From: Armatimonadota bacterium
Lineage (GTDB): Bacteria > Armatimonadota > UBA5829
Assembly: GCA_039679645.1 (NCBI GenBank)
Contig: JBDKUO010000066.1
Span: 1 to 64,000, forward strand
Direction: 5' to 3'
Length of the DNA stretch: 64,000 nucleotides
The notes below the pieces were generated by a model. It was not told the origin of the DNA. It ran no database searches and saw nothing but the letters and a program-made list of their open reading frames with translations. The position numbers were made by a program, and so were the translations under genes. The number at the start of each line of letters is the position of its first letter. The first letter of the stretch is position 1. Shown here one piece after another: positions 33,174-40,296 of this stretch.

Positions 33174-34405
33174 TTATTATAAAATTCTGCTATGGCAGTA
33201 TCTCTGACAAGCTTGACAGGTACTTTGTGCTGGGCTGCTGCCGCTTTACAGTCTTCATATTCGGGCTGGGCATTCGTGATCTTGTCATTCTTGCGCGCGA
33301 CTTTGATCCTGATCTGCCCGAATTTAGTATCGATAGTGATAGACTCGCGCGGCAGGCACATGCGTGAGCGCTTGTCGATCCTGATACCAATTGTGGAGGT
33401 CTCCTCAAAGATAATATCGCCCATTACCGCGATGTCCTCGGGGTCGCAGATGATCGATAAGAGGACTGCCGGACGGTTCTTCTTCATCTGGATAGGCGTC
33501 ATATAGACATCCAGCGCGCCCGCTGCGAAGAGTCTTTCCATCACCACTTCATAGATTTGCGGTTCTATGTCGTCTATATTTGATTCGAGTATGGCGACTT
33601 CACTGTGCTTGCAGCACTTGTGCTCATCATTTTGTTGTTTCGGGAAACCCTTATACTGAGACTCCGCCTCGTCATTCTCTCCGATCATCACTCTCAGGAC
33701 ATTTGGAATACCGAAGTCTTTTTTGCCTGCTCCATAACCGGTGGCCTTCAAAGTCGTAGCTGGCATTGGGCCAAAGCCTTCCGCAAGCTCGGCTAATATA
33801 GCTGCACCGGTCGGGGTTACTATCTCACCCTCAATTCCTAGTTCGCGCCAGGGGACGTCTTTCAAGATCTCAGCGGTCGCCGGAGCGGGTAGGGGAAACG
33901 TGCCATGGGCGATTTTAACTGTGCCATAGAATGTGGGGATTGGACTGGCGTAAACCTTATCTATTCCGAGCAGATCGAGACATATGCAAGCCCCGACTAT
34001 GTCTACAATCGAGTCTACAGCACCGACCTCATGGAAGTGAATCTCCTCTAAGCCCTTGCCATGAATTTTAGCCTCTGCTTCACCGAGCCTCTTGAAGATA
34101 GCGATAGATTTGAGTTTGATGCTATTATTCAGGCTGCTTTGCTCTATGAGATGTTTGATATCAGTGAAGCTGCGTCCATGCTGGTGACCGTTATGATGAT
34201 CATGACCGTTATGCAGTTGGACTTGAATATCAGTAGCAGAGATACCTTGGCGCACAACATTGCTTAGGATCAGCTCGTAATCTTCAACACTGAGCTTTGC
34301 CAACTCGAGCTTGAGCTTATCGAAATCAGCGCCAGCATCTACAAGCGCTCCAAGCGTCATATCGCCGCTGATACCTGCAAAACAATCGAAATATGCTATG
34401 CGCAT
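33161..34405 (-). CDS. larC: Nickel insertion protein LarC (nickel-pincer cofactor biosynthesis)
   Basis: The 414-residue protein begins MRIAYFDCFAGISGDMTLGA, the LarC opening, and has the His-rich nickel-binding stretch HNGHDHHNGHQHG. The second half keeps ESNIDDIEPQIYEVVMERLF and ETSTIGIRI. LarC inserts Ni into the thiocarboxylated nucleotide to form the NPN cofactor of lactate racemase and related enzymes. In Lactobacillus plantarum it is made by a programmed frameshift; here it is one continuous frame. Its last codons lie in a palindromic repeat. larB is 18 bases upstream. Confidence 0.93.
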   Translation of the reverse strand: MRIAYFDCFAGISGDMTLGALVDAGADFDKLKLELAKLSVEDYELILSNVVRQGISATDIQVQLHNGHDHHNGHQHGRSFTDIKHLIEQSSLNNSIKLKSIAIFKRLGEAEAKIHGKGLEEIHFHEVGAVDSIVDIVGACICLDLLGIDKVYASPIPTFYGTVKIAHGTFPLPAPATAEILKDVPWRELGIEGEIVTPTGAAILAELAEGFGPMPATTLKATGYGAGKKDFGIPNVLRVMIGENDEAESQYKGFPKQQNDEHKCCKHSEVAILESNIDDIEPQIYEVVMERLFAAGALDVYMTPIQMKKNRPAVLLSIICDPEDIAVMGDIIFEETSTIGIRIDKRSRMCLPRESITIDTKFGQIRIKVARKNDKITNAQPEYEDCKAAAAQHKVPVKLVRDTAIAEFYNKPCD

Positions 34406-34423
34406 CCCTGTGTGCTTTCCCTT

Positions 34424-35188
34424 CTATCGTGGCTTATTGATCATGTGCGCGAGATAGCCCGCGCCAAAGCCGTTATCTATGTTCACCACGCTTACCCCTA
34501 CTGCGCAAGAATTGAGCATTGACAGCAGAGCAGCCAGACCCCCGAAGCTGGCGCCGTAACCGATGCTTGTCGGCACGGCGATGACCGGCCTGTTGACCAT
34601 ACCACCTACCACGCTTGCCAGAGCGCCTTCCATACCGGCCACTGCTATAATCACATTTGCGCCGAGTAAGGTCTCTTTTTGATCTAGCAACCTATGTAAT
34701 CCGGCGATACCTACGTCATAGGATTTCTCCACGTGGCTGCCGAGCACTCTTGCAGTGACTGCCGCTTCTTCCGCCACGGATATATCGGCTGTGCCGCCGC
34801 AGACGATCATAACATATTTCTCATCCTGGGCAAGCTCGTCTTCGGACCGAGCCGGCTTACCGATTGTAATTACTCGTGCCAATTTGTTATAACTCGAATA
34901 CGGAATCTCGGTTCTCACGGCCTCATAAACCTCTGCGCTTGCGCGTGTGCCGAGAATGCACTTATTGCCCTTACAAAGATGTTGCATGATCTCTACAACC
35001 TGCTCCGTGGTTTTGCCCTGGCAGAAGACCACTTCCGGAAAGCCATTGCGCAGGTTTCGGTGGTTATCGAGCTTGGCAAAGCCTATGTCTTCATATGGGA
35101 GCGAGCGAAGGTGATCCATCGCATCATCAACTTCCATGCTTCCGTTCTTTACCATCTCAAGTAGATTTTTGAGCAGTCCTGTATCCAT
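34424..35188 (-). CDS. larB: LarB, pyridinium-3,5-biscarboxylate mononucleotide synthase
   Basis: The 254-residue protein has a C-terminal PurE-like carboxylase domain (IVCGGTADISVAEEAAVTARVLG, VIIAVAGMEGALASVVGGM, PTSIGYGASFGGLAALLSMLNSC) and an N-terminal helical part including FPEVVFCQGKT. LarB carboxylates nicotinic acid adenine dinucleotide in the first step of NPN cofactor synthesis. The ATG directly follows the larE stop. Confidence 0.93.
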   Translation of the reverse strand: MDTGLLKNLLEMVKNGSMEVDDAMDHLRSLPYEDIGFAKLDNHRNLRNGFPEVVFCQGKTTEQVVEIMQHLCKGNKCILGTRASAEVYEAVRTEIPYSSYNKLARVITIGKPARSEDELAQDEKYVMIVCGGTADISVAEEAAVTARVLGSHVEKSYDVGIAGLHRLLDQKETLLGANVIIAVAGMEGALASVVGGMVNRPVIAVPTSIGYGASFGGLAALLSMLNSCAVGVSVVNIDNGFGAGYLAHMINKPR

Positions 35189-35989
35189 CTAAAAAGTGAT
35201 AACCTCGTTCATGCTTCCCATCCGGTATCCAATAAGGTCGAGCGTGACATATTTATACCCCAGGCTTTTGAACTCCCGCACTACGCAGTCGCGAACAAAG
35301 TGGCCTATCATCTTTTCCATCTCGATAGGCATAAGCTCTATGCGCGCGGTGTCGCCGTGGTCTCGAACACGAAACTGGCCGAACCCGAGTTCCTTCAGCA
35401 CAGCCTCAGCTCTCTCTATCCGATATAAAAGCTCTGCAGTCAGGCGAGATCCATAAGGCACGCGGGATGCAAGGCATGCGTATGACGGCTTGTTCCATGT
35501 GCAGAGGCCGATGTCTCGTGATATAGCGCGGATGTGTTCTTTTGTAAGACCTATTTCTTTGAACGGGCTTCGCACGCCAAGCTCACGTGTTGCCTTCAAG
35601 CCGGGTCTAGAGTCGGATTCATCATCCATATTTGAGCCATCAAGGACATATTTGATGTTCCGCTCCTTTGCAATATCGGTCAATCTGGAGAAGAGAGCTT
35701 TTTTGCAGTGATAACATCTGTCTGGTGTGTTGTTCGGCACATTATCCAGTGAGAGCACATCTACGCTCATTTTGACCAGGTTGAAACCAAGCTCTTTAGC
35801 CTGACTGATTGCGTCCTCTATTTCGGACGATGGGACAAAGCATGACTCAATCAGCACGCATACTGCTTTTTTGCCAAGGGCGTCGGTTGCGGCCTTTGCA
35901 AGCAGTGTGCTGTCCACCCCACCGGAGTATCCTATAATTACGCTCTCCATATCTATAAGGAGGCCTTTTAGTCTTTTATAACCTGCCAC
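35189..35989 (-). CDS. larE: LarE, sulfur transferase for nickel-pincer cofactor
   Basis: The protein has a PP-loop (VIIGYSGGVDSTLLAKAA) and the C-terminal block RVRDHGDTARIELMP. Cysteines in PDRCYHCKKALF and KPSYACLASRVPYG give the three-Cys set that I recall for [4Fe-4S]-dependent, non-sacrificial LarE; the single sacrificial Cys of the L. plantarum type aligns with Ala here. It adds sulfur to the LarB product. I set the start at GTG 35989 (266 residues) because a consensus promoter ends just before it, which would make the message leaderless. The longer ATG at 36043 lies upstream of that promoter and has no ribosome binding site. Confidence 0.85.
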   Translation of the reverse strand: MAGYKRLKGLLIDMESVIIGYSGGVDSTLLAKAATDALGKKAVCVLIESCFVPSSEIEDAISQAKELGFNLVKMSVDVLSLDNVPNNTPDRCYHCKKALFSRLTDIAKERNIKYVLDGSNMDDESDSRPGLKATRELGVRSPFKEIGLTKEHIRAISRDIGLCTWNKPSYACLASRVPYGSRLTAELLYRIERAEAVLKELGFGQFRVRDHGDTARIELMPIEMEKMIGHFVRDCVVREFKSLGYKYVTLDLIGYRMGSMNEVITF

Positions 35990-35996
35990 AAGTTTA

Positions 35997-36025
35997 ACTA
36001 TAGCGAAAGTGGCTGCGGCTGTCAA
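35997..36025 (-). promoter_or_regulatory. Sigma-70-type promoter of the larE-larB-larC operon
   Basis: Read on the minus strand, TTGACA (36025-36020), a 17-base spacer and TATAGT (36002-35997) form a near-consensus promoter. The expected start of transcription is about 35990, one base from the GTG at 35989. No ribosome binding site lies between. Confidence 0.7.
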
Positions 36026-36093
36026 AAGATAGAATGATTCCATTCGCGGTAATCATGCCTGTATCCTATTATTTAATTAGTTATAGCGCCGGC

Positions 36094-36122
36094 TTGAAAC
36101 ATACCCGCATGGGTGATAACAT
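36094..36122 (+). promoter_or_regulatory. Promoter of the RNase P RNA gene
   Basis: TTGAAA (36094-36099), a 17-base spacer and TAACAT (36117-36122) lie so that transcription would begin 7 bases later, at 36129. That is exactly the first base of the RNA's P1 helix. Confidence 0.75.
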
Positions 36123-36128
36123 GAAATC

Positions 36129-36508
36129 GAGCGAGTCGGGTGATCGCTTCGAGCCGATTGGCTTGGGGAGGAAAGTCCGGGCTCCACAGGGCAAGGTGGT
36201 TGCCAACGGCAACTGTCCCGTGCGTCGGGATAAGGAAAGTGCCACAGAAAAGAAAACCCTTCCCTGAGATGGTCCGGGGTCTAGACCCCGGACCATCTCA
36301 GGGAAGGAAAGCTGAAACGGTGGTGTAAGAGACCACCAGCTTCGTCGTGAGGCGGAGGCTTGGTAAACCCCACCTGGAGCAAGGCCGAATAGGGGAGGGC
36401 TGAGGCTGCCCGCTGACCTCCCGGGTGTCGCCGCTAAAGCCACGCAGCAATGCGCGTGCATAGATAGATGATCACACTAGACAGAACCCGGCTTACAGAC
36501 TCGCTCAC
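36129..36508 (+). ncRNA. rnpB: RNase P RNA (class A)
   Basis: The catalytic RNA of RNase P, which matures tRNA 5' ends. The universal 5' core GAGGAAAGTCCGGGCTCCAC lies near 36168. ACAGAA and the 3' core ACAGAACCCGGCTTACAGAC lie near 36484-36503. P1 forms from GAGCGAGTC (36129-36137) and GACTCGCTC (36500-36508). Other A-type landmarks are the CACAGAAA...GAAAACC entry to P12, GGTGGTGTAAGAGACCACC (P13/P14 area) and AGGCTTGGTAAACCCCACC. The length, 380 bases, is normal. P12 is replaced by a perfect 50-base palindrome (separate entry). Long ORFs over this region are accidental. Confidence 0.96.
36258..36307. repeat. Perfect 50-base palindrome inside RNase P RNA (P12 region)
   Basis: Two 25-base arms (36258-36282 and 36283-36307) are exact reverse complements meeting at TCTAGA. 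In the folded RNA this would be a very long stem at the tip of P12, a helix that tolerates large size changes. Its inner part (GATGGTCCGGGGTCTAG) is nearly identical to the hairpin between fliP and fliQ at 17932-17947, so it is probably a mobile or recombining palindromic repeat. Confidence 0.85.
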
Positions 36509-36542
36509 GCATTCCAGTGGGTTTCTATGTGCTCATTTGTGC

Positions 36543-36572
36543 TTGACAACTCTCGGCTGGAAGTAGTATATT
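36543..36572 (+). promoter_or_regulatory. Promoter of tRNA-Pro
   Basis: TTGACA (36543-36548), an 18-base spacer and TATATT (36567-36572) precede the mature tRNA by 20 bases. Confidence 0.7.
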
Positions 36573-36592
36573 GAAAGTCCTGAACCAAGCGT

Positions 36593-36667
<75 letters not shown>

Positions 36668-36670
36668 TAC

Positions 36671-36702
36671 GACCCCCTGCGGTAGAAATACCGTGGGGGG
36701 TC
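36671..36702. terminator. Hairpin between tRNA-Pro and the integrase gene
   Basis: GACCCCC/GGGGGTC and CGGTA/TACCG form one stem capped by GAAA, with a single internal mismatch pair. A T-rich stretch follows on the plus strand (GAGTATTTT). It can end tRNA transcription and, from the other side, the integrase message, which stops only 9 bases away. Confidence 0.7.
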
Positions 36703-36710
36703 AGAGTATT

Positions 36711-38117
36711 TTACAGGTCTGACTCGTCTATTGTTATAGAGTCTATAGATAGCCGTGTCTCAAGCCGTATCCACCGTGGCTCTGATGAGTGTACATAAAT
36801 CTCAGGGCACATCGTTAGTAACAATGATCTGCGTTCATCTGTAGACATTCTACCCCAATAATCCTTGATATGCACAGACAGCTCAATCAGGTCCTCTCGG
36901 TTGAACGGCGTGATTTGTGGAGCTGTAGACAATTCAGCTATTTCTTTGTCAATCTCAGCCAGTTGCGACTTCAACTCGTCAATCGTTTCTATGATGCCAC
37001 AAGCATACATCTCTTGCTTGCGCTTTTTGCATTCGCGTAGTGATCGTATACGGTTATCATTATTTCTTTCGGGCTGATCATCCTTCGATATATCGAATTT
37101 AGACAAGTGTGCTTCCAGCGCTTTAGTTAAGCCAATTGGAACTAGCTTATTGAGCCAGTTGCTGCTAAGGCGCTTGCTGTCTCTGCATATTCCACTTTCT
37201 GCTTTACCCCTGCAAATATACATCTCATAGCGGTTACGAGCCTCATGAACCTTGTAACCACATCCGCACTGAGCGCAAGTCAATACGCTTGTGTATGTAT
37301 AAACATTTGGGCTTTTGCGAGCCTGCCTTCGTCGTTTTGTGCCCAGCAGTAGATCGGCGTGTGTAACGAGTTCCGGTGGTACAACGATAGGAACATTATC
37401 GGACTGCAGATCAATGTCGGCGTAGTGTATTCTACCCCTATAGATGGGATTCGTAACCAGGAATGTTACACCGTCATCGCGCCAGAGATTACCTTTTGCA
37501 GTTCGGATTCCACGCGAATTAAGCCTTGACGCTGTGAGGCTCTTGTTGCCGTTTGATTCGATAAATGTCTTAAATACTGCTACAGCGTCACTGCCTCGTG
37601 CTTCATCGACACTGAGGATTTTCGTCTTCTTATCATACGCGAACCCTAGTGGTGGATATCCAGATGGCCAGATTCCGTGTGCGGCAAGCTGGCGGCACTT
37701 TTCTTTAGTTCGTTCTCCTGTAAGGGTGCGTGAATGGTGAGCGAACAATACATTGATGTGTTTGAGCAACCAACCTGAAGAATCTTCTGTATAACGCTCC
37801 GTGGCATAAACAATTTTAAGTTTGTGCTTATGCGCTGCTTCTTCAAATTGCATAAAGTCCAGCATATTTCTAGAAAGTCGGTCAAGCCGTACGAGTAGTA
37901 CGGTATCAAATCCCTTGGGCTTCCGCTCGGCAAGCAAATTTTTGAAGCCGTTCCGTGTGGTTATCGATTTACCACCCGAAACGGCTTCGTCTGAATAGAC
38001 AGCTACAATTTTATACCCCTCACATGATGCAAACTCCATCAAGATTCCGAGTTGAGTTTCAGGACTGTCTTCCTGCTTGTCTGTCGAGCAGCGAAGATAT
38101 GCTGCTGCAGGTATCAT
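36711..38117 (-). CDS. Large serine recombinase (phage integrase)
   Basis: The 468-residue protein has an N-terminal resolvase domain with catalytic Ser11 (AYLRCSTDKQEDSPETQ) and the LLVRLDRLSRN block. A recombinase domain (PLGFAYDKKTKIL, SLTASRLNSRGIRTAKGNLW) and a zinc ribbon (CAQCGCGYKVHEARNRYEMYICRGKAESGIC, four Cys in CxxC pairs) with a coiled-coil tail follow. Such enzymes integrate phage DNA at short att sites without host factors. AGGAGA precedes the ATG. Its 3' end faces tRNA-Pro. Confidence 0.95.
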   Translation of the reverse strand: MIPAAAYLRCSTDKQEDSPETQLGILMEFASCEGYKIVAVYSDEAVSGGKSITTRNGFKNLLAERKPKGFDTVLLVRLDRLSRNMLDFMQFEEAAHKHKLKIVYATERYTEDSSGWLLKHINVLFAHHSRTLTGERTKEKCRQLAAHGIWPSGYPPLGFAYDKKTKILSVDEARGSDAVAVFKTFIESNGNKSLTASRLNSRGIRTAKGNLWRDDGVTFLVTNPIYRGRIHYADIDLQSDNVPIVVPPELVTHADLLLGTKRRRQARKSPNVYTYTSVLTCAQCGCGYKVHEARNRYEMYICRGKAESGICRDSKRLSSNWLNKLVPIGLTKALEAHLSKFDISKDDQPERNNDNRIRSLRECKKRKQEMYACGIIETIDELKSQLAEIDKEIAELSTAPQITPFNREDLIELSVHIKDYWGRMSTDERRSLLLTMCPEIYVHSSEPRWIRLETRLSIDSITIDESDL

Positions 38118-38192
38118 TATGTATTCTCCTAGAAATGTTAGTATAATGCTTCATAAACGTAATGGGGGCAAGGCCAGGATTGCCTCACACTT

Positions 38193-38414
38193 TTATATTT
38201 TGATTTTTGTTGGAACATCGCCGGGGTGTCGCCAGTGGGGAAATAATAGACGATTCCACGCTTGCCTGCGTAATTCATGGGCTTGCTCCTTACTCGATAG
38301 ACGCGAGTTCAAAACAATGGTCTTGTTATCAGGCAGATAAGCGCAGCGCACTCCCTCTCCCAAATCTATAGCGCGCACTTCTATATGACAACGATGAAGT
38401 GAATGATGAAGCAT
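38193..38414 (-). CDS. Small protein between repressor and integrase, ImmA/IrrE-like remnant
   Basis: The 73-residue protein has a first-rate ribosome binding site (GGGAGG, 9 bases before the ATG), so it is expressed. The middle, AYLPDNKTIVLNSRLSSKEQAHELRRQAW, resembles the strand-loop-helix before the HExxH of ImmA/IrrE metallopeptidases, but the zinc motif is missing (HELRR). In ICEBs1-type modules immA lies between integrase and repressor, the same place. It may be a degenerate ImmA or an unrelated small regulator. Confidence 0.6.
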   Translation of the reverse strand: MLHHSLHRCHIEVRAIDLGEGVRCAYLPDNKTIVLNSRLSSKEQAHELRRQAWNRLLFPHWRHPGDVPTKIKI

Positions 38415-38447
38415 AACACAACCTCCCTCTGATTACTGGAATTTGTG

Positions 38448-38852
38448 TTATATGATGTTGTCTTGTTCCTCTATCACCTGCCTTAGCGATGCTTTGATTT
38501 TTTCTATACGAGTTTCTGATAAGTTCTTTGTTGATGGCTCCAAAATCAGCCACGCCCGAGCATAGCGAGTGTCAATATCAAGTTTTTCCTGCCATTCAGT
38601 TGGTATAGGATAGTTGGCAGCGCGCAAGCAGCTACACGTCAGTGCTTTACCATGATCTGTTGATCTGAAGTAGCTCAGGAATTTAACTGCGCTATCCCAC
38701 TGCGGTATGACACCTTTCTGCATCATACGAGATATGTAGCCATGCGATAGCGCTCCCTGAGTGAATTCCTCTGCTGACCAGCCACTTGCACATCCGAATT
38801 CCCTCAAAAGATCATTTATGCAGTTTTTCCAGTCTTCACTAAGCCGTGCCAT
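38448..38852 (-). CDS. Phage repressor-like HTH protein
   Basis: The 134-residue protein has an N-terminal helix-turn-helix of the XRE/CI type (WSAEEFTQGALSHGYISRMMQKGVIPQWDSAVKFLSYF in blocks). The C-terminal half lacks the LexA/CI Ser-Lys peptidase motifs, so induction by self-cleavage is unlikely. It is divergent from the early genes, with operator-like sites in between and overlapping its own start. The ATG has no ribosome binding site but lies 7 bases after a TATACT box, so the message is probably leaderless, as for lambda cI. Confidence 0.75.
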   Translation of the reverse strand: MARLSEDWKNCINDLLREFGCASGWSAEEFTQGALSHGYISRMMQKGVIPQWDSAVKFLSYFRSTDHGKALTCSCLRAANYPIPTEWQEKLDIDTRYARAWLILEPSTKNLSETRIEKIKASLRQVIEEQDNII

Positions 38853-38888
38853 TGACTACAGTATACAACAATATTTTCTGCATGGGAA
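38853..38888 (-). promoter_or_regulatory. Repressor promoter giving a leaderless transcript
   Basis: On the minus strand TTCCCA (38888-38883), a 17-base spacer and TATACT (38865-38860) are followed after 7 bases by the ATG at 38852. Transcription should start at or next to the A of the ATG. An ACTACAGTA site (38855-38863) covers the -10 box and start point, which would allow self-repression. Confidence 0.65.
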
Positions 38889-38965
38889 GCTTAGAAAAAT
38901 TTTACAAAAACCATTGACTACAGTAGTAGATGGTGGTATAAATAAAGGTGTCTACTACAGTAGAC
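38855..38965. promoter_or_regulatory. Operator region: three ACTACAGTA sites
   Basis: The nonamer ACTACAGTA occurs at 38855-38863, 38917-38925 and 38954-38962. The third lies in the dyad GTCTAC-TACA-GTAGAC (38950-38965), and the second in CTAC-AGTA-GTAG (38918-38929). The first two also share CCATTGACTACAGTA. Their places over two divergent promoters fit a lysogeny switch bound by the adjacent HTH proteins. Confidence 0.75.
38914..38942 (+). promoter_or_regulatory. Rightward early promoter of the prophage
   Basis: TTGACT (38914-38919), a 17-base spacer and TATAAA (38937-38942) form a strong promoter. One operator-like site lies in its -35/spacer and another over the expected start of transcription near 38949. 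Confidence 0.8.
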
Positions 38966-38980
38966 GTTTTGGAGAGGGTT

Positions 38981-39208
38981 TTGAGATTACACAAAGCAAT
39001 CACAGCCGAAGATAGGCGAGTGATCAACAAAATCAACAATCGTCGGCTCAAGGGGTGGACATGGGATCACGTGGCTTCTGATCTTAAATTTCATAGTGCA
39101 TCTCACGTTTATAACTGGGTCAATGATAGAGCTATTCTTGATAAAGATACAGGCCGGTATATTGCCATTGACAAGGTAACAATCGCGATAGATCGGCCTA
39201 TAGCGTAA
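38981..39208 (+). CDS. Cro-like small HTH protein
   Basis: The first gene of the rightward early operon encodes 75 residues from TTG at 38981, with GGAGAGG 4-6 bases upstream. An in-frame GTG at 38948 would coincide with the expected transcript start and add 11 residues. The segment NRRLKGWTWDHVASDLKFHSASHVYNWVNDRA fits a helix-turn-helix. By position it is the Cro counterpart of the divergent repressor, an inference. Confidence 0.65.
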   Translation: MRLHKAITAEDRRVINKINNRRLKGWTWDHVASDLKFHSASHVYNWVNDRAILDKDTGRYIAIDKVTIAIDRPIA

Positions 39209-39221
39209 GTGAGGTACTGAC

Positions 39222-39344
39222 ATGACCGTGCATACAGCACAAAAAGAAGTTGATCCTACTGTGTATAAAGCAACCTGTGCGGTTTTGAAGCAAATTGGGT
39301 TGCGCTTGAAAAAGGATGGGATTCTCAACACGAGTAGAAAGTGA
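39222..39344 (+). CDS. Small basic early protein, 40 residues
   Basis: The ATG at 39222 has GTGAGG 7 bases upstream, lies 13 bases after the Cro-like gene and runs to TGA at 39344, with a new ribosome binding site overlapping its end. The product (MTVHTAQKEVDPTVYKATCA and so on) ends in a Lys/Arg-rich tail. No family recognised. Confidence 0.5.
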   Translation: MTVHTAQKEVDPTVYKATCAVLKQIGLRLKKDGILNTSRK

Positions 39345-39355
39345 GGTGTGCAAAC

Positions 39356-39631
39356 GTGTTTGACTTCAATCACCGTATGTCACGCGCCCAGCGAATGCGC
39401 AAAAAGGCAGCCTGGTATTTGAGTGCGGTGGACTGGAAAGAGCTTGTCGGCGTGGTAGGCATTGCCGCTGCGCTTTTCGCATTGGCATGTGCAGTAGGGG
39501 TGGTGGGAACTGTCGGAGGCAAGGCAAGTGGGAGAGATAGCATTTCAGCATCTAGTCAGGCTGGAAGTGCTGTGTGCACAGATAGCCTGGGATCAAATAC
39601 GAGCAATACAAATACTACGAGGGGGATGTGA
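39356..39631 (+). CDS. Small membrane protein, early region
   Basis: The 91-residue protein starts at GTG 39356 behind GTGAGGTG. The N-terminus is basic (HRMSRAQRMRKKAAW), a single hydrophobic helix follows (LVGVVGIAAALFALACAVGVVGTVGG), and the last 35 residues are Ser/Thr/Asn-rich. The topology suggests an inner-membrane protein with a flexible external tail. A superinfection-exclusion role is possible for such phage proteins but unproven. Confidence 0.6.
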   Translation: MFDFNHRMSRAQRMRKKAAWYLSAVDWKELVGVVGIAAALFALACAVGVVGTVGGKASGRDSISASSQAGSAVCTDSLGSNTSNTNTTRGM

Positions 39632-39636
39632 ACAAA

Positions 39637-40296
39637 ATGATTGACGTTCTAAGATCAGCCGAACAGCAATATCTGGATGATCTCAGCGGGGTTAATGTGC
39701 CTGCTGAGGATGAACAATATGGCCGACAGAGCCGACCGTTGATGGCAGTCGGCCCAGTCGTGAACACTGAATTGAAAGTATCCAGAGAGATAATACCACA
39801 AGCAACAGTTGCAAGCAACCAAAGTGCCGGTCAAGTATTACAGAGGTTATCTGCCTATAACAAACAGATTCGTGCTGAGAGCACTTGTCCCGTATGCGGT
39901 AAGCCGCGTGAGGGAATCCGCCGGGGTTTAGGCGGCCGCCTGATCAATACTTTGGATGAAACCGGCTCCGAGTTCCAGCAGTGCATCGGCGGCTATGCCG
40001 AAAGCTATGAGTCTAGCGGGCTGTGCACCTGTGAACGCGCATATTTCTACAATCGGTCAGATGGCCGGAAACTTGTCAATCATCCGGCGCAGGGCGGCAT
40101 TATCAGAGGTTTTCATACCGGTGATCGGGGTATTGTTGCTCTTGACCTCATTGTCGAATCTGGAAATTCAGCACAGCGCTTTTGTGCTGTTGACTTCGAT
40201 GAGCCGGTAAAGGTTGTTGTGTTAGCTCCGGATCAAATCCCTGAAACTGTGATGTTTCCCCTTGCAAATGATTCTCAGCTTGTGGAGGTGGCGTAA
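39637..40296 (+). CDS. Hypothetical phage protein with cysteine-rich, zinc-binding-like centre
   Basis: The 219-residue protein contains CPVCGKPREGIRRGLGG and later CIGGYAESYESSGLCTCERAY. This is a CxxC plus C..CxC set that could bind zinc. The remainder is not recognised. The start is either ATG 39637 or an overlapping GTG at 39628. Its stop overlaps the ATG of the Rad52-like gene (TAATG), which suggests translational coupling and a DNA-metabolism role. Confidence 0.6.
   Translation: MIDVLRSAEQQYLDDLSGVNVPAEDEQYGRQSRPLMAVGPVVNTELKVSREIIPQATVASNQSAGQVLQRLSAYNKQIRAESTCPVCGKPREGIRRGLGGRLINTLDETGSEFQQCIGGYAESYESSGLCTCERAYFYNRSDGRKLVNHPAQGGIIRGFHTGDRGIVALDLIVESGNSAQRFCAVDFDEPVKVVVLAPDQIPETVMFPLANDSQLVEVA

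Noticed and set aside
36081-36461. 126-residue ORF on the minus strand, and a 77-residue ORF on the plus strand at 36034-36267
   Set aside because: Both lie across the RNase P RNA gene, whose conserved core explains the sequence. Their translations look like random frames.
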